Source of the DNA: Phyllobacterium pellucidum
Lineage (GTDB): Bacteria; Pseudomonadota; Alphaproteobacteria; Rhizobiales; Rhizobiaceae
Length of the DNA stretch: 64,000 nt
Assembly: GCF_013327855.1 (NCBI RefSeq)
Contig: NZ_JABUMX010000004.1
Coordinates: forward strand, 248,001-312,000
Direction: 5' to 3'
Part shown: positions 57,364 through 64,000 of the stretch, in pieces
Layout: every line of letters starts with the position of its first letter
How positions within the stretch are numbered: position 1 is the stretch's first letter
Notes under the pieces: generated by a model
The model's database searches: none
The model's input: only the letters and a program-made list of their open reading frames with translations
Told to the model about the DNA's origin: nothing
Translations under genes and position numbers: made by a program

Positions 57364-57457
57364 AGCAAGGGTGTTCATGGGTTACGGCGCCTTTGCATGG
57401 AGGATTAACTGACAATGCGTTTGCGCTTGTCGCAAGAGAACCCGGGAGGAAATTAAC

Positions 57458-58444
57458 ATGAACAAGTTGATGCGCATTGCCATAGGCGTGCCGGCCATGT
57501 TGGCCGCCTCGATGTTTTGGGCCTCGGCGCAGGCTGAATCGCTGATGCTATATACCTCGCAACCGGATACCGATGCGGCCAAGACGGTGGAAGCTTTCAA
57601 GAAAGTCAATCCTGATATCGACGTGCAGGTCTATCGTTCGGGTACGAGCGACATCATGAGCAAGCTTGCAGCGGAGTTCTCGGCCGGCGCGCCCCAAGCC
57701 GATGTGCTCCTCATTGCCGATGCGGTGAGCATGGAAGGCTTGAAGAAGCAAGGTAAGCTGAAGGCCTACGAGAAAGCTAACGTTGATGGATTTTCTACGG
57801 ATTCTTATGATCCGGAGAAGACCTATTTCGGCAGCAAGCTCATCACCACCGGCATCGCCTATAACTCTGCGGCCACCGCCAAACCAGAACATTGGGCAGA
57901 TCTCGCTAAGCCGGAATACAAAGGCATGATTGTCATGCCCAGCCCCCTCTATTCGGGAGCAGCCGCTTACATGCTCAGTGGTTTTGCCGCAAAACCCGAA
58001 CTCGGCTGGGACTACTTCGAAAAGCTCAAGGCAAACGAAGTCGTGAGCGTACGTGGTAACGGCGCTGTATTGAAATCGGTGGCAAGCGGCGAAAAGCCAT
58101 ACGGCATTCTCGTGGATTTTATGGCACTCAACGCAAAGGCAAAAGGTTCACCCATCGAGTTTGTATTCCCGTCTGAAGGCGTGCCGGCTGTGACTGAGCC
58201 AGTGGCAATCATGTCCACGGCAAAAAACGTCCCTGCAGCAGAAAAGTTCGTCGATTTCATCCTTTCTGATGACGGCCAGAAACTCGCTCTAAGCCAAGGG
58301 TATCTGCCGGCCAAGCCCTCGGTTGGTCGCCCTGCCTGGCTGCCGGAAGGCATCAAAGTCACGGTCATGCCTATCGAAACTCAAAAGGTTCTCGAAACGA
58401 CGGACGTCGACAAGCAAAAATTCTCGCAAATGTTCGGCGGCTAA
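57458..58444 (+). CDS. ABC transporter periplasmic binding protein (AfuA/FbpA type)
   Basis: A 328-residue periplasmic binding protein with a signal peptide (about residues 1-26, ending SAQAE) and the type II fold (LMLYTSQPDTDAAKTVEAF; PQADVLLIADAVSMEGLKKQG; VPAVTEPVAIMS). This family is usually labelled as iron(III)-binding, but I see no adjacent Tyr-Tyr pair as in FbpA, and AfuA of Actinobacillus was shown to bind hexose phosphates. Phosphatase neighbours and a SorC regulator favour a phosphorylated organic substrate. GGGAGG eight bases before the ATG gives strong translation. Confidence 0.88.
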   Translation: MNKLMRIAIGVPAMLAASMFWASAQAESLMLYTSQPDTDAAKTVEAFKKVNPDIDVQVYRSGTSDIMSKLAAEFSAGAPQADVLLIADAVSMEGLKKQGKLKAYEKANVDGFSTDSYDPEKTYFGSKLITTGIAYNSAATAKPEHWADLAKPEYKGMIVMPSPLYSGAAAYMLSGFAAKPELGWDYFEKLKANEVVSVRGNGAVLKSVASGEKPYGILVDFMALNAKAKGSPIEFVFPSEGVPAVTEPVAIMSTAKNVPAAEKFVDFILSDDGQKLALSQGYLPAKPSVGRPAWLPEGIKVTVMPIETQKVLETTDVDKQKFSQMFGG

Positions 58445-58452
58445 GGAACAGC

Positions 58453-60156
58453 ATGTTAACGCAGACCAAACAGCGTCAGGGCATTGACATGGCCCTGATC
58501 GCAGGGGTGACGCTTGTCGTCGCGACACTATCCATCCTCCCCATGGGACGGTTGGTGTTCGAGCTGGTAATGCCTCAGGGTAGCTTCTCGCTTCGCCCGA
58601 TCCAGACGGCGATGGGCAGTTCGACTACCTGGACGGCAACGTGGCATTCCCTGCAAGTTGGTGTCGGAGGCACGTTACTCTCAGTCGTGCTGGGGACCAG
58701 CGTCGCTTTGCTGGTCAGCCTGACAGACGTACGCGCCAAGAGCCCATTCGTCTTATTCTACGTTGTTCCGCTGCTTATTGCACCGCAGGTAACGGCACTG
58801 GCCTGGCTGCAATTGTTTGGACCGGCCAGCCCCTTCCTCAAGCTCGTTGGCTTAGCACCAGCACTGGGTAGCCGGAATCCCCTTTATTCGACAACCGGCA
58901 TTATCGTCTTGCTTGGTGTCCAATATGGTCCGCTGGTGTTTCTGATGGTGCGTGCGGGATTGCGAAAGCTTCCCCGCGAGTTGGTAGAGGCCGCACTTAG
59001 TTCGGGTGCAGGCCGCCTTACGGTCTTACGCACGATTATCCTACCGCTCATGACGCCATCGATAATCGGCGCGACGGCGCTTGCTTTTGTATCGTGTGTC
59101 GGAAATTTCGGTATTCCTGCTTTCCTGGGAATTCCTGCAAACTATCTGGTCCTGCCAACACTTATCTATCAGCGGTTGGCCGGCGGTGGTCCCGCCGTCT
59201 TGTCGGAAGTTGCTGTGCTTTCGTTCCTGATAGGACTGATCGCCATCGCCGGTATCCTGGCACAGGACTACACGTCACGCCGCCGAGATTATCGGATAGC
59301 GTCAACTTCATTGCCCGCTGCTCCGTTCGAGCTTGGGGGTTGGCGCATCTGTTTCGAAATTTTGATGTGGTCACTGATCGTGGTCGTTCTTATTTTGCCT
59401 ATTCTCGGCCTGTTCCTCACGTCGCTTGTTTCGGCTTACGGCATACCGCTGAATGCGAAGACGGTAACGTTGGCTAACTATGCCTTCGTCATGTTCGACC
59501 ACACTGCAGCAAGCCGTGCCTTTCTTAACAGCTTTGGTCTCTCGATAGCTGCGGCTCTTTTCGCGGTGGTGCTTGCCGTTCCACTCGCTTACCTCGTCAC
59601 CTGGCGTGTACGGTGGTGGACAAATTTCCTGAACCTTTCCGTGGAATTGCCCTATGCCTTGCCTGGAGTGGTGCTTGCCATCGCCTCCCTTCTTCTGTTT
59701 TTGAAGCCATTGCCGATTCTTGGGGTGCAGATTTACAATACGATCTGGATCATCTTCTATGCATATCTGGCGCGATTTCTAGTGCTGGCGGTCCGTCCGA
59801 CGATCAGCGGCTTGCACCAAATTGACCGTTCACTTGAGGAAGCAGCGCAGGTTGCGGGTGCAAAGCTGCTCTATCGCATGCGCTCGATCATCTTTCCGCT
59901 CGTCGCCCCAGCGACACTTGCGGGCGGAATATTGATCTTCATGACCGCGTTCAGCGAGTTGACCGTGTCGGCATTGCTCTGGGCGTCAGGCTCCGAGACG
60001 ATCGGCGTCGTGATATTTTCGTTCGAACAGGGCGGTGATTCGAATTACGCGGCGGCCATATCAGTCCTCACCGTCGCTTTAACCTTCATTCTCATGCTGT
60101 TCACCAGTCTTTTTGCGCGGCATCTTCCAGCTGGAGTGCTCCCATGGCGGGATTAA
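58453..60156 (+). CDS. ABC transporter permease, fused two-domain type (AfuB/FbpB)
   Basis: A 567-residue membrane protein with about twelve spans: two MetI-type permease domains in one chain. The ATPase-contact EAA loops are visible twice, near residue 178 (EAALSSGAGRLTVLRTIILP) and near 461 (EEAAQVAGAKLLYRMRSIIF). It starts 8 bases after the binding-protein stop with an AAGGA ribosome-binding site and overlaps the ATPase gene by 13 nt. It forms the channel for the imported substrate. Confidence 0.93.
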   Translation: MLTQTKQRQGIDMALIAGVTLVVATLSILPMGRLVFELVMPQGSFSLRPIQTAMGSSTTWTATWHSLQVGVGGTLLSVVLGTSVALLVSLTDVRAKSPFVLFYVVPLLIAPQVTALAWLQLFGPASPFLKLVGLAPALGSRNPLYSTTGIIVLLGVQYGPLVFLMVRAGLRKLPRELVEAALSSGAGRLTVLRTIILPLMTPSIIGATALAFVSCVGNFGIPAFLGIPANYLVLPTLIYQRLAGGGPAVLSEVAVLSFLIGLIAIAGILAQDYTSRRRDYRIASTSLPAAPFELGGWRICFEILMWSLIVVVLILPILGLFLTSLVSAYGIPLNAKTVTLANYAFVMFDHTAASRAFLNSFGLSIAAALFAVVLAVPLAYLVTWRVRWWTNFLNLSVELPYALPGVVLAIASLLLFLKPLPILGVQIYNTIWIIFYAYLARFLVLAVRPTISGLHQIDRSLEEAAQVAGAKLLYRMRSIIFPLVAPATLAGGILIFMTAFSELTVSALLWASGSETIGVVIFSFEQGGDSNYAAAISVLTVALTFILMLFTSLFARHLPAGVLPWRD

Positions 60157-61214
60157 AAATCAACAATGTGTCGAAAAGTTTCGCCGGGTTCAACGCGCTA
60201 ACGAACGTATCGTTGGACGTGCGCGACGGTGAATTTGTCGCGATCCTTGGCCCTTCAGGTTGCGGCAAGACGACGTTATTGCGCTTGATCGCTGGCTTCG
60301 AGAAGGTCACAGAAGGCACTGTTACCGTCGACGGCAATCTGATGTCGAGCCCGTCTATCAACATACCGCCGGAATCGCGCAGAGTTGGAATTGTCTTCCA
60401 GAACTACGCTTTGTGGCCTCATATGACCGTTTCGGAAAATGTGGGCTACAGCCTCAAGGTCGCCAAGGTCCACAAGACCGAAAGACACCGGCGTATTGAG
60501 GAAGCGCTTGCTCTCGTCGATCTAAATGGTTTTGGCGATCGCCGCCCTTCCAACCTTTCCGGAGGTCAAAGACAACGTGTGGCGTTGGCGCGCTGCCTTG
60601 TTTCTGCGCCATCCCTTGTCCTGTTCGATGAGCCACTCGCCAATTTGGACGTTCATCTTCGCGCCTCGATGGAGGACGAATTCGCATCATTCCATAAACG
60701 GACTGGCACTACGATCGTGTATATTACCCATGATCAGGCCGAGGCTATGGCGCTCGCAGATCGGATTGCCGTGATGGACAAGGGAGTTCTCGTCCAATTT
60801 GCAACCCCGCGCGAACTTTACGAACAACCCGCTACCAAGATGGTGGCATCGTTCATCGCGCAGGGCATGGTCTTCCCGATTGAGATTCTATCTGCGCAAA
60901 ATGGCAAGTGCAGAGCGCGGATGCTCGGACACGACGTCCAGCTTCGATGCAGTTCGGATCAAAAGGTCATTGCTCCGGCCAATGCCTGCATACGGTCGGC
61001 AGACATTGAATTGGTCGAAACCGGTGGCATTCCCATTGAAATCCAACGATGCATCTATCGCGGCGGCGGTGCCCGTATCGAGGCGAGACCGTTGGACGGG
61101 TCTGATCTGGAACTCCATTTCGATCTTCCTGAACCGAAACGACTCAAAGCTGGTGATCGAATACAAATTCGCGTCATATCAGGTTGGGTCATTCCGCAGG
61201 AGTACGTATCGTGA
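60144..61214 (+). CDS. ABC transporter ATPase (AfuC/FbpC/PotA type)
   Basis: A 356-residue ABC ATPase with Walker A GPSGCGKTT (about residues 36-44), Q-loop VFQNYALWPHMTV, signature LSGGQRQR and Walker B LVLFDEPLANLD. The C-terminal TOBE-type extension continues to residue 356. It energises the fused permease. Its stop overlaps the GTG start of the MBL-fold hydrolase (GTGA), joining transport and hydrolase genes in one translational unit. Confidence 0.94.
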   Translation: MAGLKINNVSKSFAGFNALTNVSLDVRDGEFVAILGPSGCGKTTLLRLIAGFEKVTEGTVTVDGNLMSSPSINIPPESRRVGIVFQNYALWPHMTVSENVGYSLKVAKVHKTERHRRIEEALALVDLNGFGDRRPSNLSGGQRQRVALARCLVSAPSLVLFDEPLANLDVHLRASMEDEFASFHKRTGTTIVYITHDQAEAMALADRIAVMDKGVLVQFATPRELYEQPATKMVASFIAQGMVFPIEILSAQNGKCRARMLGHDVQLRCSSDQKVIAPANACIRSADIELVETGGIPIEIQRCIYRGGGARIEARPLDGSDLELHFDLPEPKRLKAGDRIQIRVISGWVIPQEYVS

Positions 61215-62365
61215 TCCGCGTCGATCTGTTTGGCGGATTTGGCGAAAAAGGCCGTACCAGCGTTGGCATAGCAACGCAAACCACGAGCATAGTGTGCGAT
61301 GTTGGTATCAAGGTTGGCGCTGTGGGCAGGGAGTACTACCCGGCTATCGACGATGATCAAATTTCCCGGGTCGATGCACTCTTCATATCGCATGCGCATG
61401 AGGATCACATTGGCGGCCTGAGTTGGCTTCAATCCCGGGGCTTCCGTGGTCAAGTTTATATGACGGCCGAAACGCTGTCGGAGGCGCCGGCCATGCTGGA
61501 ACAGTATGCCGGCAATGGGAGTGGTCGCTCATTTCCTGTCAACCTGCAAGGAATCAGGACGTTTTTCGCGGGCGATGAAATAGATGTCGGCGATATTCGC
61601 ATCGCGACCGGCCGTTCGGGCCACGTTCCGGGCGGCGTCTGGTTTGGTGCCGAAGCAGGTGGGTCGAACGTCGTCTATACTGCCGATGTTGTCCCCGAGA
61701 GCAACGTCCTTGCGATGGATGCGATCTCCAGATGTGATCTCCTGGTTCTCGATGCATCCTACGGTGCGGATCCGATTTCCGGAAATGAACGCAGCCAGGC
61801 TATTCGCGACTGGATCGGCAACCGGCAAGCGGGTTGCTTACTCCCGATCCCTCTGTCGGGCAAACCCCTCGAGCTAATGGCAATATTGCAGGGACGGTTC
61901 GCCATACATGCTTCGATGCGCGAGCCAATCGCTGCTCAGATCGCTGCAAGTGACGCATTCTTGCCCGGTATCGCTCCGGTGCTGCAAGCGTGCCTCAATA
62001 GGGCGCTCGATTGGCGCGAAGAAGCCCCATTTCCGGATTGTCCTCTCCTCACATATGACGGCATGGGAAGTGCTGGTCCCTCGGTCCGAGCGATCTGTCG
62101 GGCGGCGGAGCAGAATTTGCCCATCCTGCTGACCGGTCACATACCTCCCAATACGCCGGCGAGTAGGCTCTTCTCGGCGAAACGTGCCGAATGGATACGA
62201 CTGCCTACGCATCCGACCAGAGTCGGAAGCGTGGCGATTTGGGAGAGTGCCGGCCGTCCGCCGGTTCTGGGGCATTCTTGTGTCGTGGAGACGCTTAAGG
62301 AACTGAAAACTTATTTGCCGAAACTGGATGTCACCGCCAAGTCGGGACAGCGGCGTATTGTGTGA
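61211..62365 (+). CDS. MBL-fold metallohydrolase (possible phosphodiesterase, beta-CASP/RNase J-like features)
   Basis: A 384-residue metallo-beta-lactamase-fold enzyme. The metal site is complete: His61, His63, Asp65 and His66 in SHAHEDHIGG, His138 in GRSGHVPGG, Asp181 in LVLDASYG and His310 in LTGHIPPNTP. The N-terminus (FGGFGEKGRTS) and the late TGHIPPNTPASR region recall RNase J/beta-CASP proteins. In this setting a phosphodiesterase acting on an imported compound is the likeliest role, but nuclease activity on RNA is possible. GTG 61211 (MIRVDLFGG) is chosen because it overlaps the ATPase stop. Confidence 0.82.
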   Translation: MIRVDLFGGFGEKGRTSVGIATQTTSIVCDVGIKVGAVGREYYPAIDDDQISRVDALFISHAHEDHIGGLSWLQSRGFRGQVYMTAETLSEAPAMLEQYAGNGSGRSFPVNLQGIRTFFAGDEIDVGDIRIATGRSGHVPGGVWFGAEAGGSNVVYTADVVPESNVLAMDAISRCDLLVLDASYGADPISGNERSQAIRDWIGNRQAGCLLPIPLSGKPLELMAILQGRFAIHASMREPIAAQIAASDAFLPGIAPVLQACLNRALDWREEAPFPDCPLLTYDGMGSAGPSVRAICRAAEQNLPILLTGHIPPNTPASRLFSAKRAEWIRLPTHPTRVGSVAIWESAGRPPVLGHSCVVETLKELKTYLPKLDVTAKSGQRRIV

Positions 62366-62391
62366 AGCCCGATGTTGACCTGGAGCACTTT

Positions 62392-63135
62392 ATGAGAATT
62401 CTTGTTTGTAACGACGATGGTATCGACGCGCCGGGGCTCGGAAAGTTGTGGGAAGCTGCGCGACTGGTGACCGATGACGTATGGATCGTCGCTCCGGATG
62501 GAAAACGTACAGCAGCAAGCTCGTCGATCACCATTGCTCGCCCATTGACGATGCGGCAAGCTGGCGAAAGGCGCTATTCCTGCTCAGGCACGCCAGCCGA
62601 CTGCGTCGTTACCGCAATGAGTTGGTTGTTCAATGACCAGCCCAAGCCTGATCTCGTTCTTGCAGGCGTTAATGACGGTCGCAATGTCGCTGAAGATCTT
62701 GCCTACTCCGGTACACTGGGCATCGCCCGCGAGGCGACTTTCTGGGGGATTCCTGCGATTGGCTTTTCAAGAGTCAAGGAGCCACGTCAAACGCCCGCCG
62801 ATATCCACTGGCTGACCGGCTTTATCAGGCGGGCATGGGAAGAGCGAAGGAAGTGGGCCGAGGCTGGACATTGGCTCAGCGTCAATTTGCCGGCAGACTT
62901 GCCGGCGTCGATCAGACAACCCCGTATCGGACGTGACAAGATTGGGCGGAGCGCTGACGTCCTCAATGAAGAAAATGGCGTCACCACGCTGATCGTGCCA
63001 CGTGGCCGCGATCACAGCTCCTCCAAGGGGGATGAGAACGATCTCATTGATTTGGGTCATGTATGCGTAAACCGCCTTAACTGGTTCGGCGAGAGTAAGC
63101 TGGATCAAGGCTTCGTTGGGAGCCTGGCAAATTGA
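62392..63135 (+). CDS. SurE-family 5'/3'-nucleotidase (phosphatase)
   Basis: A 247-residue SurE-fold phosphatase. The metal site starts at the N-terminus (MRILVCNDDGI, Asp8 and Asp9), followed by APDGKRTAASSSIT, CSGTPADCV and the Asn-containing AGVNDGRNVAEDLAYSGTLG. SurE proteins remove phosphate from nucleotides and other small phosphoesters. I choose ATG 62392, which has GGAG eight bases upstream and gives the standard SurE start; a GTG at 62362 overlapping the previous stop is an alternative. It is coupled to the importer and MBL hydrolase genes, unlike housekeeping surE, which usually sits beside serS or pcm. Confidence 0.9.
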   Translation: MRILVCNDDGIDAPGLGKLWEAARLVTDDVWIVAPDGKRTAASSSITIARPLTMRQAGERRYSCSGTPADCVVTAMSWLFNDQPKPDLVLAGVNDGRNVAEDLAYSGTLGIAREATFWGIPAIGFSRVKEPRQTPADIHWLTGFIRRAWEERRKWAEAGHWLSVNLPADLPASIRQPRIGRDKIGRSADVLNEENGVTTLIVPRGRDHSSSKGDENDLIDLGHVCVNRLNWFGESKLDQGFVGSLAN

Positions 63136-63190
63136 TTTGTACGTGCACGCGCCATTGCTCTGCGGTCTATGCACTGAAGGAAAACATGAG

Positions 63191-64000
63191 GTGAACGGCT
63201 CTTCGGTTTTGTTGCACCTTGCGGGCGCCGTGGCGCTGCTACTTTGGGCTACGCGCATGGTCCGCACCGGTGTGGAGCGGGCGTATGGTGAACGCATGCG
63301 ACAAAGCCTGCGCGGTGTCCTGCACAACCCTATGCTTGCCGCCCTTTGGGGCCTGATGCTCTCCATCGCCCTGCAAAGTTCGACGGCGGTGAGCCTGCTC
63401 GTCGGCTCCTTCGTCGGCTCCGGCATCGTCAGCGGCATTGCCGGGTTGATGGCGGTACGCGGCGCCGAGGTCGGCTCGGCCCTCGTGGTCAAAATCCTCT
63501 CGTTCGATCTGACCCTGCTGGTTCCGCTTTGCCTTGTGGCCGGCACAGCCATCTTCATGTCGACCGAGCGCAGCAACTGGCGGCAGATGGGTCGTATTCT
63601 TGTCGGTATCGGTTTGCTGGTGCTGTCGCTCCAGATGACCGGGCAGGCAACCGAGCCCTTGCGCAACAGCGACCTCTTGCCAGTGATCGTCGGTTACCTC
63701 GACACCGATCCCGTAACCGCTTTCCTTCTGGCGGCGGTCATGACCTGGCTGTTCCACTCGAGCATCGCCGCGGTATTGCTCGTCGTCACATTCGCTTCCC
63801 GCGGCCTGATCCAGCCGGAACTCGGCATCATCATGATCTGCGGCGTCAACCTTGGCTCGTCATTCATCGCCCCAATTCTAACCCGAAATGCGGCGCCGCA
63901 AGTTCGCATCGTTCCTATGGGCAACCTTTTGATGCGCGGGCTCGGTTCGGTCGTGATCCTGATCCTCTATCTGAGCTTTAAGCCATCGATTGCGTTCCTG
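63191..64000 (+). CDS. Na/Pi-cotransporter-family protein (partial, runs off the right edge)
   Basis: The first 270 codons of a membrane protein with the family hallmark QSSTAVSLLVGSFVGSG and a second, repeat-like TWLFHSSIAAVLLV block, as in NptA/YjbB Na/Pi-cotransporter proteins. It starts with GTG (MNGSSVLLHLAG), with a GAAGG stretch about ten bases upstream, 55 bases after the SurE gene. The frame is still open at the window end. E. coli YjbB exports phosphate, so a role in disposing of Pi released by the upstream hydrolases is plausible. Confidence 0.88.
   Translation, partial: MNGSSVLLHLAGAVALLLWATRMVRTGVERAYGERMRQSLRGVLHNPMLAALWGLMLSIALQSSTAVSLLVGSFVGSGIVSGIAGLMAVRGAEVGSALVVKILSFDLTLLVPLCLVAGTAIFMSTERSNWRQMGRILVGIGLLVLSLQMTGQATEPLRNSDLLPVIVGYLDTDPVTAFLLAAVMTWLFHSSIAAVLLVVTFASRGLIQPELGIIMICGVNLGSSFIAPILTRNAAPQVRIVPMGNLLMRGLGSVVILILYLSFKPSIAFL

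Noticed and set aside
57458-61214. Iron(III) ABC importer
   Set aside because: Family label alone suggests iron, but there is no Tyr-Tyr pair in the binding protein and the operon partners are phosphatase-type enzymes; kept only as an alternative.

Overview
The window is a contiguous stretch of a high-GC alphaproteobacterial chromosome. Gene content and order (fused dipeptide-type ABC ATPase, ribose-type ABC operon, HemP, cobalamin-dependent MetH, ligase-associated repair cluster, dispersed C-rich palindromic repeat) fit Hyphomicrobiales/Rhizobiales of the Phyllobacterium-Brucella-Mesorhizobium kind. This placement is inferred from protein character, not from a database search.

Region 1 (1-9.6 kb): the tail of a RbsD/FucU sugar mutarotase and a PfkB sugar kinase; an orphan HI1420-type antitoxin behind the 3' remnant of its toxin; an oligopeptide/dipeptide ABC importer read leftwards (binding protein, hairpin, two permeases, fused ATPase); a membrane-anchored TPR/retropepsin-like protein and a DUF1295 membrane protein. 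Region 2 (9.6-15.8 kb): the four-gene ligase-associated DNA repair set (ATP-dependent ligase, MBL exonuclease, Lhr-core helicase, PdeM phosphoesterase), split into two divergent pairs by a large palindromic repeat. Region 3 (15.8-21.1 kb): tyrosine/homogentisate catabolism (HppD, HmgA, FahA, MaiA) with a divergent Lrp/AsnC regulator and a divergent MarR regulator. Region 4 (21.1-30.1 kb): VapBC, an ABC-2 exporter, a fosmidomycin-resistance-type MFS pump with divergent AraC regulator, MetH behind a perfect 20-bp palindrome, and HemP behind a candidate iron box. Region 5 (30.2-37.2 kb): a LacI-controlled sugar/polyol ABC operon with an oxidoreductase and a TIM-barrel isomerase.

Region 6 (37.2-56 kb) is accessory. 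Both edges are gene-poor and hold broken genes (a small gene with an in-frame stop, a truncated response regulator with an in-frame stop, an integrase fragment) and two direct copies of a ~54-bp hairpin repeat. Between them sits a type I secretion locus: a 2975-residue RTX protein with an animal-type heme peroxidase domain whose catalytic residues all look intact, an ORF that is a stand-alone piece of the exporter's membrane domain, the exporter ATPase, a second RTX protein with an N-terminal membrane segment, and the HlyD-type adaptor. No TolC is present in the window.

Region 7 (56.3-64 kb): a SorC-family regulator diverges from a compact operon of a binding protein, fused two-domain permease and ATPase of the AfuABC/FbpABC type, a metallo-beta-lactamase-fold hydrolase, a SurE-type phosphatase and, at the right edge, a Na/Pi-cotransporter-family protein. 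Taken together this reads as import of a phosphorylated compound, stepwise removal of phosphate, and handling of the released Pi. I consider this operon and the RTX peroxidase locus the two most interesting parts of the window.
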